A stretch of DNA of 64,000 nt from an uncultured Microbacteriaceae bacterium (lineage in GTDB: Bacteria > Actinomycetota > Actinomycetes > Actinomycetales > Microbacteriaceae). Made by a program: the position numbers and the translations under genes. The notes under the pieces were generated by a model. The model was not told the origin of the DNA and made no database searches. It worked only from the letters and a program-made list of their open reading frames with translations. Location of the stretch: contig CANKXX010000003.1 in assembly GCA_947487835.1 (NCBI GenBank), positions 372,001 to 436,000 of the forward strand. The letters run 5' to 3'. Shown here one piece after another: positions 1-7,496 of the stretch (position 1 is its first letter; every line of letters starts with the position of its first letter).

Positions 1-425
1 CGGACGACGACCTCATCGTGGGCGCCGCGGACCCGTTCCAGCTGTTCCGCATCCTTCACGAGGTCATCCGCGGCGGCGGCTACGGGGCCGCGAGCGGCGT
101 CGCGTTCATGCTCGACCAGTGCCACAACATCGAGAAGAAGATCCCCGGGCAGATCCGCTCGGTGCTCAACGTGCAGGAGATGACCGCCCGCGCGCTGCTC
201 GTCGACCGCGACGCCCTGACGGCCGCCCAGCAGTCCGGTGACGTGCTCGCGGCCAACGAGGTGCTGATGGACGCGTTCTACACCGACGTCCGACCCGCCC
301 TCGCCGAGTGGCGCGAGTCGCGCGGACTGCCCGGCAACCCGCTGAAGGCGTACCGCGAGAGCGGCTACCAGGAGCGCATCGAGGCGGAGCGCGTGGGCGG
401 CGAACAGGCAGGCTGGGGAGCATGA
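1..425 (+). CDS. rhaI: L-rhamnose isomerase, C-terminal part (5' end outside window)
   Basis: This is the carboxy-terminal part of an L-rhamnose isomerase, which converts L-rhamnose to L-rhamnulose in the cytoplasm. The frame is open from base 3, so the gene begins before the window; about 140 residues are visible. The stretches ILHEVIRGGGYG, DQCHNIEKKIPGQ and GNPLKAYRESGYQ resemble the end of RhaI-type isomerases. Its stop overlaps the next start as ATGA, and two further rhamnose genes (rhaD, rhaB) follow, which strongly supports the call. A different sugar isomerase of the same fold is possible but unlikely in this context. Confidence 0.85.
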   Translation, partial: DDDLIVGAADPFQLFRILHEVIRGGGYGAASGVAFMLDQCHNIEKKIPGQIRSVLNVQEMTARALLVDRDALTAAQQSGDVLAANEVLMDAFYTDVRPALAEWRESRGLPGNPLKAYRESGYQERIEAERVGGEQAGWGA

Positions 426-1117
426 CCTTCACTCCCTCCCTCGTTCTCGTGCTGCCCGGCGGCGGCTACCACACCCACGCGGATCACGAGGCGGAGCCGA
501 TCGCCGAGTGGCTCGAGAACCTCGGCCACCACGTGCGCGTGCTCCGCTATCCGGTCGCCCCCACCCGCTACCCCGAGGCCCGCGACCTCGTGCACCGCGA
601 GGTGCTTGCCGCCCGCGCCGACTTCGACGGGCCGGTCGGCGTGCTCGGCTTCTCCGCGGGGGGCCACCTCGCCGGACACGCGGCACTGACCTCGTCCGAG
701 CCGGGCGACCGGCCCGACTTCGCGATCCTGTGCTACCCGGTCGTCTCGTTCGTCGACGCCAGCGCCCACCTCGGCTCCCGCGACAACCTGCTCGGCGACC
801 GGCTGGCCCTCGCGGCCGAGCTCTCGCTCGAGAACCTGGTGTCCGCGGACACCCCACCGATGTTCCTCTGGCACACGGCCGACGACGCCGTCGTCCCGGT
901 GCAGAACAGCTACCTGCTCGCGACCACGCTCGCCGAGCACGGCGTGCCGCACGAGCTCCACGTGTACCCTCACGGCCGGCACGGGCTGGGCCTCGCCATC
1001 GGTGAGGGTACGGCCGAGGCCTGGAGCGCCGCGTGCGCCGCCTGGCTGGAGGCGACCATCCCCACCCTCCCCACCCACTTCTCGACTCCCGCCGCCGATC
1101 CGAAAGCCTCCGCATGA
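422..1117 (+). CDS. alpha/beta hydrolase, putative carbohydrate esterase in rhamnose operon
   Basis: The 231-residue protein has the features of an alpha/beta-hydrolase esterase of the acetyl-xylan-esterase/BD-FAE-like group. They are an oxyanion-hole PGGGY near residue 10, a nucleophile elbow GFSAGG, an Asp in HTADDAVVP and a His in YPHGRHG. There is no signal peptide, so it acts in the cytoplasm. The ATG at 422 overlaps the rhaI stop, and its own stop overlaps the rhaD start, so it is translationally coupled inside the rhamnose operon. I infer that it removes acetyl or other ester groups from imported rhamnose or rhamnosides; the substrate is not shown by the sequence. The track's longer version from 308 would overlap rhaI by over 100 bases and is rejected. 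Confidence 0.8.
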   Translation: MTFTPSLVLVLPGGGYHTHADHEAEPIAEWLENLGHHVRVLRYPVAPTRYPEARDLVHREVLAARADFDGPVGVLGFSAGGHLAGHAALTSSEPGDRPDFAILCYPVVSFVDASAHLGSRDNLLGDRLALAAELSLENLVSADTPPMFLWHTADDAVVPVQNSYLLATTLAEHGVPHELHVYPHGRHGLGLAIGEGTAEAWSAACAAWLEATIPTLPTHFSTPAADPKASA

Positions 1118-3147
1118 GCACCACCGCAGCCGACCTGATCGCCCGCTCGAACCGCCTCGGCGCCGACCCCCGCAACACGAACTACGCGGGCGGCAACACG
1201 TCGGCCAAGGGCACCGACACCGACCCCGTGACGGGCCGGCCCGTCGAGCTGATGTGGGTGAAGGGGTCCGGCGGTGACCTCGGCACCCTCACGGAGTCCG
1301 GGCTCGCGGTGCTCCGCCTCGACCGGCTGCGGTCCCTCGCGGACGTCTACCCCGGCGTGGAGCGCGAGGACGAGATGGTCGCGGCCTTCGACTACGCCCT
1401 GCACGGCCGCGGCGGCGCGGCGCCGTCCATCGACACGGCCATGCACGGGCTCGTCGACGCGGCGCACGTCGACCACCTGCACCCCGACTCCGGTATCGCG
1501 TTCGCGACGGCGAAGGACGGCGAGCGGCTCACCGCCGAGGCGTTCGGCGGCCGGGTCGTCTGGGTGCCGTGGCGCAGGCCCGGCTTCCAGCTGGGACTCG
1601 ACATCGCGCGCATCAAGGCCGAGAACCCCGGCGCCATCGGCTGCATCCTCGGCGGCCACGGCATCACCGCCTGGGGGGACACCAGCGAGGAGGCCGAGGC
1701 AAACAGCCTTTGGATCATCCGGACGGCCGCGGCCTACATCGAGGACACCGGCACGCCCGACCCGTTCGGCACAGCTCTCGACGGCTACGCCGCCCTGCCC
1801 GAGGAGGAGCGGCGGGCACGTGCCGCAGCGCTCGCCCCGGCCATCCGCGGGCTCGTCTCGACGGACCGCGCCCAGGTGGGCCACTTCACCGACGACTCGG
1901 TCGTGCTCGACTTCCTGGCGAGCACGGAGCATCCCCGGCTGGCCGCGCTCGGCACGAGCTGCCCCGACCACTTCCTCCGCACCAAGGTTCGCCCCCTCGT
2001 GCTCGACCTGCCCGCATCGGCGCCCGTGGAAGAGGCGATCGCCCGGCTCACCGAGCTGCATGAGCAGTACCGGGCGGACTACGCCTCCTACTACGACCGC
2101 TACGCCTCGGCGGACTCCCCCGCCATGCGCGGCGCGGACCCCGCGATCGTGCTCGTCCCCGGCGTCGGCATGTTCAGCTTCGGCGCGAACAAGCAGACCG
2201 CACGCGTGGCGGGCGAGTTCTTCGTCAACGCCATCAACGTGATGCGCGGGGCCGAGGCGATCTCCTCCTACGCTCCCATCTCCGACGAGGAGAAGTTCCG
2301 CATCGAGTACTGGGCGCTCGAGGAGGCAAAGCTGGCCCGGATGCCCCGGCCCAAGCCCCTCGCCACCCGCATCGCCCTGGTGACGGGCGCGGCATCCGGC
2401 ATCGGCAAGGCCATCGCCACCCGGTTGGCCGCCGAGGGTGCGTGCGTGGCCATCGCCGACCTCGACCTCGAGAAGGCGCAGGCCGCGGCGGCCGAGCTCG
2501 GCGGGACGGATGTGGCGATCGGCCTCCAGGCCGACGTGACCGACGAGGCGCAGGTGCAGGCCGCGGTGGACGCCACCGTTCTGGCCTTCGGCGGGCTCGA
2601 CCTCGTGGTCAACAACGCCGGTCTCTCGCTGTCCAAGTCCCTGCTCGAGACCACGGTCGCCGACTGGGAGCTGCAGCACGCCGTGATGGCCAAGGGCTCA
2701 TTCCTCGTGTCGCGTGCGGCCGCCCGCGTGCTCATCGACCAGGGCCTCGGCGGCGACATCGTCTACATCTCCTCCAAGAACTCGGTCTTCGCCGGCCCCA
2801 ACAACATCGCCTACTCGGCGACCAAGGCGGACCAGGCGCACCAGGTGCGACTGCTCGCCGCAGAGCTCGGCGAGCACGGCGTCAAGGTCAACGGCATCAA
2901 CCCCGACGGCGTCGTGCGCGGCTCGGGGATCTTCGCCGGCGGCTGGGGCGCGAAGCGCGCCGCGGTCTACGGCGTGCCGGAGGAGGAGCTCGGCAAGTAC
3001 TACGCGCAGCGCACCCTGCTGAAGCGGGAGGTGCTGCCGGAGAACGTGGCGAACGCCGTGTTCGTGCTGTGCACGGCCGACCTCTCCCACACGACCGGCC
3101 TGCACATCCCGGTCGACGCGGGCGTCGCCGCGGCGTTCCTGCGATGA
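1114..3147 (+). CDS. rhaD: bifunctional rhamnulose-1-phosphate aldolase / short-chain dehydrogenase
   Basis: A 677-residue fusion. The N-terminal class II aldolase region (about residues 1-420) has the metal-site pattern AHVDHLHPDS and a GGHG motif. The C-terminal short-chain dehydrogenase (about 425-677) has TGAASGIGKAIA, NNAG and YSATKAD. This is the RhaEW/YuxG-type enzyme that cleaves L-rhamnulose-1-phosphate to dihydroxyacetone phosphate and L-lactaldehyde and then oxidises the lactaldehyde. Start ATG 1114 is chosen because it forms an ATGA overlap with the hydrolase; the track's 1033 start lies inside that gene. The length fits the family. Lactate formed here could feed the lldD gene 8 kb downstream. 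Confidence 0.93.
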   Translation: MSTTAADLIARSNRLGADPRNTNYAGGNTSAKGTDTDPVTGRPVELMWVKGSGGDLGTLTESGLAVLRLDRLRSLADVYPGVEREDEMVAAFDYALHGRGGAAPSIDTAMHGLVDAAHVDHLHPDSGIAFATAKDGERLTAEAFGGRVVWVPWRRPGFQLGLDIARIKAENPGAIGCILGGHGITAWGDTSEEAEANSLWIIRTAAAYIEDTGTPDPFGTALDGYAALPEEERRARAAALAPAIRGLVSTDRAQVGHFTDDSVVLDFLASTEHPRLAALGTSCPDHFLRTKVRPLVLDLPASAPVEEAIARLTELHEQYRADYASYYDRYASADSPAMRGADPAIVLVPGVGMFSFGANKQTARVAGEFFVNAINVMRGAEAISSYAPISDEEKFRIEYWALEEAKLARMPRPKPLATRIALVTGAASGIGKAIATRLAAEGACVAIADLDLEKAQAAAAELGGTDVAIGLQADVTDEAQVQAAVDATVLAFGGLDLVVNNAGLSLSKSLLETTVADWELQHAVMAKGSFLVSRAAARVLIDQGLGGDIVYISSKNSVFAGPNNIAYSATKADQAHQVRLLAAELGEHGVKVNGINPDGVVRGSGIFAGGWGAKRAAVYGVPEEELGKYYAQRTLLKREVLPENVANAVFVLCTADLSHTTGLHIPVDAGVAAAFLR

Positions 3148-4565
3148 CGGTCGCCGTCGCGGCCGTCGACCTCGGCGCGACGAGCGGCAGGGTGATGCTC
3201 GGGCGGGTCGGCCCGGGCGAGCTGTCCCTCACGCCCCTCGCCCGGTTCCCGAACCTTCCCGTGCGGATGCCGGACGGGCTGCACTGGAACATCGTCGAGC
3301 TGTACCGGAACGTGCTGGCAGGTCTGACCGCGGCCGCGCGGCGGGAGCCGGCGCTCGCCAGCGTGGGCATCGACTCCTGGGCGGTCGACTACGGCCTGCT
3401 GCGCGGCGATCGGCTGCTCGGCGAGCCCTACCACTACCGCGACGGCCGCACGGCGGGCGGGGTCGAGCGCACGCACGCGCTCGTCTCCCCCGCCGAGCTG
3501 TACGCGACGAACGGCCTGCAGTTCCTCCCGTTCAACACGCTGTACCAGCTGGCCGCCGAGGATGAGGCGGTGCGCGGCGTCGCGGACTCGCTCCTGTTGA
3601 TCCCCGACCTGCTCGCCTTCTGGCTCACCGGCCGGCGCGTCGCCGAGCGCACCAACGCGTCCACCACCGGGCTGCTCGACCTCGACACGGGCGCGTGGAA
3701 CGAGGAGCTGATTGCGCGCCTCGGCCTCCCGCGCGCCCTGCTCGCCGAGCTCGTGGATGCGGGAACGACGATCGGGCCGCTCTCCCCCGAGGTCGCCGCC
3801 GAGACGGGGCTCGCTGCGCAAGTCGTGGCGGTGGGGTCGCACGACACCGCGTCCGCGGTCGTCGCGGTGCCGGCCGCGGGCCGGAACTTCGCGTACGTCA
3901 GCTGCGGCACCTGGGGGCTCGTGGGCGTCGAGATCGACGCGCCCGTGCTCAGCGAGGCCGGGCGGGCGGCCAATTTCACGAACGAGGGCGGCGTGGACGG
4001 GCGCACGCGCTACCTCCACAACGTCATGGGCCTGTGGCTGCTCAGCGAGTCGGTGCGCACGTGGGAGCGGCAGGGCGAATCCATCGACCTGCCCGCGCTC
4101 CTGGCGAGCGCGGCCGAGGTGCCCGGCGAGGTGCCGGTTTTCGACGCGAATGACCCGCGCTTCCTGCCACCCGGCGACATGCCCGCGCGGATCGGCGAGT
4201 GGTTCGCCGAGCACGGCATGCCCGCTCCGAGGGACCGCGCAGGGCTGGTGCGGAGCATCCTCTCCTCGCTCGCGACCGCGTTCGCCGAGTCCGCGCACAC
4301 CGCCGCTGAGCTGTCCGGCGCCACCGTCGACGTGATCCACATCGTCGGCGGCGGCGCCCAGAACGCCCTGCTCTGCCAGCTCACGGCCGACTTGAGCGGG
4401 CTCCCGGTGCTCGCCGGGCCCGTCGAGGCGACGGCGCTCGGCAACGTGCTCGTGCAGGCCCGCGCCCTGGGCGAGCTGAGGGGCGACCTGGAGGCGCTGC
4501 GCGCGCTGGTGCGCGCGACGCATCCGCCGCTCCGCTACGAGCCCCGCCCCGCCAGCACCCCCTGA
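3144..4565 (+). CDS. rhaB: rhamnulokinase
   Basis: A 473-residue FGGY-family sugar kinase that phosphorylates L-rhamnulose with ATP. Visible hallmarks are the N-terminal phosphate loop AVDLGATSGRVMLG, the substrate region GIDSWAVDYGLL, and the C-terminal ATP-site segment VGGGAQNALLCQL. These match RhaB rather than xylulokinase or glycerol kinase. The start ATG overlaps the rhaD stop (ATGA), making it the last visible gene of the operon. The track ORF starting at 2442 merely extends upstream in frame through rhaD. No rhamnose regulator, mutarotase or transporter lies on this side; they may sit before base 1. Confidence 0.93.
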   Translation: MTVAVAAVDLGATSGRVMLGRVGPGELSLTPLARFPNLPVRMPDGLHWNIVELYRNVLAGLTAAARREPALASVGIDSWAVDYGLLRGDRLLGEPYHYRDGRTAGGVERTHALVSPAELYATNGLQFLPFNTLYQLAAEDEAVRGVADSLLLIPDLLAFWLTGRRVAERTNASTTGLLDLDTGAWNEELIARLGLPRALLAELVDAGTTIGPLSPEVAAETGLAAQVVAVGSHDTASAVVAVPAAGRNFAYVSCGTWGLVGVEIDAPVLSEAGRAANFTNEGGVDGRTRYLHNVMGLWLLSESVRTWERQGESIDLPALLASAAEVPGEVPVFDANDPRFLPPGDMPARIGEWFAEHGMPAPRDRAGLVRSILSSLATAFAESAHTAAELSGATVDVIHIVGGGAQNALLCQLTADLSGLPVLAGPVEATALGNVLVQARALGELRGDLEALRALVRATHPPLRYEPRPASTP

Positions 4566-4603
4566 GGTGCCGCCGGTCGGCGCAGGGCCCGGCCGGCCGC
4601 CGA

Positions 4604-5284
4604 TCAGTAGTCGATGCGCCCCGTCCGGTCGTGAAATTCGCCGGTCGGCCCGTCGGGACCCACCAGGGCGAGCGCGACGGTCGCGTCGGTGCCCTCGGTC
4701 ACCGTCTGGTGCCCGCCATGCCCGTTGAAGTCGGTGGCGGTGTAGCCGGGGTCGCTCACGTTGATGCGGAAAGCGGGCAGGTTCTTCGCGTATTGCACGG
4801 TGAGGGCGATGACCGCGGCCTTGGACGCCGGGTACGGGATCGCGGGCACCGGATACTCGTCGCGGCCCTCGGTGACGAGGAACCGCGGCCAGCCGACGCC
4901 GGATGCGACGTTCACGACGACCGGGTTGGCGGAGCGCCGCAGCAGCGGCAGCGCCGCCTGGGTGACCCGGACGATGCCGAGCACGTTCGTGTCGAGCACC
5001 TGCAGCATCCCCTCGGCGTCCAGGTCGTCGACGCCGAATGAGGTGCCGAGAATGCCGGCGTTGTTCACGAGCACGTCGAGTTCCGGCAGCGCGGCGAGCG
5101 CGGCGGTGACGCTGGTCTCGTCGGTGACGTCGAGGGCGACGACCTCCGCGCCCAGGGCGCGTGCGGCGTCGCCCGTCGCGGGGTCCCGCATCCCGGCGTA
5201 GACGGTGTGGCCGGCCTCGACGAGACGGCGGACGGTTTCGAGGCCGAGGCTTCTGTTGGCCCCGGTGATGAGTGTTGTGGTCAT
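4604..5284 (-). CDS. SDR family NAD(P)-dependent oxidoreductase
   Basis: A 226-residue classical short-chain dehydrogenase. It has the cofactor motif TGANRSLG at the N-terminus, NNAGIL near residue 80, and the catalytic Tyr-Lys in YPASKAA. The substrate is unknown. The start at 5284 places TTLITGANR directly at the N-terminus as usual; the track ORF extends far upstream through the next gene's antisense strand and is not credible. It is divergent from an XRE-type regulator with about 100 bases between them. In this family of pairs the regulator usually controls the SDR, but no operator could be defined. Confidence 0.88.
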   Translation of the reverse strand: MTTTLITGANRSLGLETVRRLVEAGHTVYAGMRDPATGDAARALGAEVVALDVTDETSVTAALAALPELDVLVNNAGILGTSFGVDDLDAEGMLQVLDTNVLGIVRVTQAALPLLRRSANPVVVNVASGVGWPRFLVTEGRDEYPVPAIPYPASKAAVIALTVQYAKNLPAFRINVSDPGYTATDFNGHGGHQTVTEGTDATVALALVGPDGPTGEFHDRTGRIDY

Positions 5285-5386
5285 GTCCTCATCCTGGGTG
5301 CGGCACATGACCATCCCCCAGGCACCGGTTGTCGGGGGGACTGCGAGTACCAGGATCCCTGCCGCCGGAGGCCGCAGGATGGGGAG

Positions 5387-6277
5387 ATGAGTGAATTCGC
5401 CACCGTGCTCCGCTCGTGGCGCGAGCGCGTGAGCCCCGCCGAGGTGGGGCTGCCCGCCGGCGCCGGCCGGCGCACCGCGGGCCTCCGTCGCGAGGAGCTC
5501 GCCGCGCTCGCCGGCGTGAGCGTCGACTACATCGTGCGGCTCGAGCAGGGCCGTGCGACGCATCCCTCGTCGCAGCTGCTCGGGGCGCTCGCGGTGGCCC
5601 TGCGGCTGACCGACACGGAGCGGGACCACCTGTTCCGGGCCGCCGGTGCCGCTCCGCCGTCGCGCGGCCTGGTGCCGCAGCACATCACTCCGGGCGTGCA
5701 GCGCATCCTCGACCGGCTCCGTGACGTGCCCCTCGCGGTGTTCACCGCGGCGCACGACATCGTCGCCTGGAACCCGCTGTGGGCAGCCATGCACGGCGAT
5801 CCGTCCACCTACGTCGGCCTCGAGCGCAACGTGGTCTGGCGGCACTTCGTGCTGGGGCACGACGGGGTGGAGTTCGATGAGGAGCACGAGCGCGCGTTCC
5901 CGGCCGACCTGGCAGCGGACCTGCGCGTGGCCGTCGGGCGCTACCCGCAGGACGGGCGGCTCGCGCGGCTCGTCACCCGCCTGCGCGCTGAGTCGCCCGA
6001 GTTCAAGCGGCACTGGGCGGGAGCGCGGGTCGCGGAGCACCGCTCGAGCCGCAAGACGTTCGCCGGCACCCCCGCCGGGCCGATCACCGTGGACTGCGAC
6101 ACCCTGTCGGTTCCGGACGGCGACCTCCGCGTCGTCGTCTACACCGTCGCACCGGGCAGCGCGGACGAGGCGAGGCTCGACCTGCTGCGCGTCACCGGTC
6201 TCGAGCAGTTCCCGTCGGCTCCCCTCTCAACAGTGCCCGCCGCGGGATCGGCGGGCTCGGTGGGCTCGGCGGGCTGA
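5387..6277 (+). CDS. XRE-family transcriptional regulator with MmyB-like ligand domain
   Basis: A 296-residue regulator. Residues about 1-75 form a helix-turn-helix (GLRREELAALAGVSVDYIVRLEQGR). The remainder is an MmyB-like effector domain with the recurrent VAWNPLWAAMHGD and RHFVLG segments. This architecture is very common in actinobacteria and often sits divergently beside the oxidoreductase gene it represses. The start ATG 5387 follows a GGGGAG ribosome binding site; the longer track start would run into the divergent promoter. The C-terminal tail is glycine/serine-rich (GSAGSVGSAG). The likely target is the SDR gene at 4604-5284; the ligand is unknown. Confidence 0.88.
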   Translation: MSEFATVLRSWRERVSPAEVGLPAGAGRRTAGLRREELAALAGVSVDYIVRLEQGRATHPSSQLLGALAVALRLTDTERDHLFRAAGAAPPSRGLVPQHITPGVQRILDRLRDVPLAVFTAAHDIVAWNPLWAAMHGDPSTYVGLERNVVWRHFVLGHDGVEFDEEHERAFPADLAADLRVAVGRYPQDGRLARLVTRLRAESPEFKRHWAGARVAEHRSSRKTFAGTPAGPITVDCDTLSVPDGDLRVVVYTVAPGSADEARLDLLRVTGLEQFPSAPLSTVPAAGSAGSVGSAG

Positions 6278-6344
6278 ACCGCCGCGGCCGCGTGCCGATA
6301 GCCTGTGCGGTGGATCGATGACGAACCGACGGGAGCGAAGCGCC

Positions 6345-7373
6345 ATGCGAGCACTGGTACTGCGGAAGATGGGCGAGCTTGTGCTCGAGGAGCGCGACAC
6401 TCCCAGCCCCGGCGAGGGCGAGGTGCTGCTGCGCGTGTTCGCGACAGGCATCTGCGGCTCGGACATCCACGGCTACACGGGCGCGAACGGGCGTCGCGTC
6501 CCCGGCCAGGTGATGGGGCACGAGGCCGTCGGCACCGTTGCCGCGCTCGGGCCGGGCGTCGACGACGGCGCGCTCGCCGTCGGGCAGCCCGCCACCTTCA
6601 ACCCGGTGGTCGTGCCGGTCGAGGATGCCGAGACCTTCGCCGGGCGCGAGCAGCACAGCCCGAACAAGACCGTCATCGGGGTCGCGCCGGAGATCTCCGC
6701 CGCGTTCGCCGACTACGTCGTCGTGCCCGCGCGGAACGTCGTCCCTCTCCCCGCCGAGATGCCCATCGAGCGCGGCGCCCTCGTCGAGCCGCTCGCCGTG
6801 GCCCTGCACGCCGTGCGTCGGGTGCGGGCGGCCGAGCACTCCCGCGCGCTCGTCGTGGGCGGCGGCCCGATCGGGCAGTCGGTCGTGCTCGCGCTCCGGC
6901 TGGAAGGGGTGCAGACCGTGTTCGTGAGCGAGGTCGACCCGGCCAGACGGGCGCTGTGCGAGCGGCTCGGCGCCACCGCGATGGACCCGGAGGCGGGCTC
7001 GATCCTCGCCTTCCTCGAGGAGCACGGCGGCCGGGTGCCCGTCGCCCTCGACGCGGTCGGCATCTCGGTGACGGTGGCCGACGCGCTGAACGCGACCGAG
7101 TTCGGCGGAAGCGTCTGCCTCGTCGGCATGGGCGCGCCTCGGCTCGATCTCGACGCCTACCGCATCAGCACGGAGGAGCGCACGATCGTCGGCAGCTTCA
7201 CCTACTCCGCGGCGGACTTCGCGGACGCGGCGGCGCTCGTGGCAGCCGGCGGTGACGAGATCGGCGAGCTCATCAGCCGCGAGGTCTCCCCCGAGGATGC
7301 GGACGCGACCTTCACCGCCCTGGCGGGCCGCGACGGCACCGCCGGCAAGGTCCTCGTCCGCTTCGACCGCTGA
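6345..7373 (+). CDS. zinc-type medium-chain alcohol/polyol dehydrogenase lacking the structural-zinc cysteines
   Basis: A 342-residue medium-chain dehydrogenase. Catalytic zinc ligands are visible as Cys in GICGSD, His-Glu in GHEAVG and Glu in LVEPLAV, and a Rossmann motif appears as VVGGGPIGQS. It would oxidise or reduce an alcohol or polyol with NAD(P). The loop that normally carries four structural-zinc cysteines reads NPVVVPVEDAETFAGRE and contains none. The start ATG 6345 precedes the conserved MRALVL opening. It stands alone between the XRE regulator and a convergent propeller gene. Substrate unknown; sorbitol/galactitol-phosphate-like dehydrogenases are the nearest named group I can suggest. 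Confidence 0.87.
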   Translation: MRALVLRKMGELVLEERDTPSPGEGEVLLRVFATGICGSDIHGYTGANGRRVPGQVMGHEAVGTVAALGPGVDDGALAVGQPATFNPVVVPVEDAETFAGREQHSPNKTVIGVAPEISAAFADYVVVPARNVVPLPAEMPIERGALVEPLAVALHAVRRVRAAEHSRALVVGGGPIGQSVVLALRLEGVQTVFVSEVDPARRALCERLGATAMDPEAGSILAFLEEHGGRVPVALDAVGISVTVADALNATEFGGSVCLVGMGAPRLDLDAYRISTEERTIVGSFTYSAADFADAAALVAAGGDEIGELISREVSPEDADATFTALAGRDGTAGKVLVRFDR

Positions 7374-7420
7374 CCCGGGGTCGCGATCGGTCGCGAAACA
7401 CGGTCGCTGAGCCCACCCAC

Positions 7421-7486
7421 GGTCGCTGAGCCTGTCGAAGCGGCGCTCGCGACACGGCCCACGTCCCTTCGACAAGCTCAGGGACC
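7421..7486. repeat. dispersed palindromic repeat pair forming a hairpin between convergent genes
   Basis: GGTCGCTGAGCCTGTCGAAG (7421-7440) faces CTTCGACAAGCTCAGGGACC (7467-7486), giving a stem of about 20 bases with two mismatches and a 26-base loop. A partial extra copy, CGGTCGCTGAGC, lies just upstream at about 7401. The same element recurs at 39777, 39909-39971, 41587 and 58789. Here it sits between two convergent stop codons and may act as a bidirectional terminator. Confidence 0.75.
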
Positions 7487-7496
7487 GTGTCCGGCG

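Noticed and set aside
365-1178. Long minus-strand ORFs opposite the rhamnose hydrolase (237 and 249 residues)
   Set aside because: They are Arg/Ala/Gly-rich shadow frames typical of high GC DNA and lie fully opposite well-supported genes.
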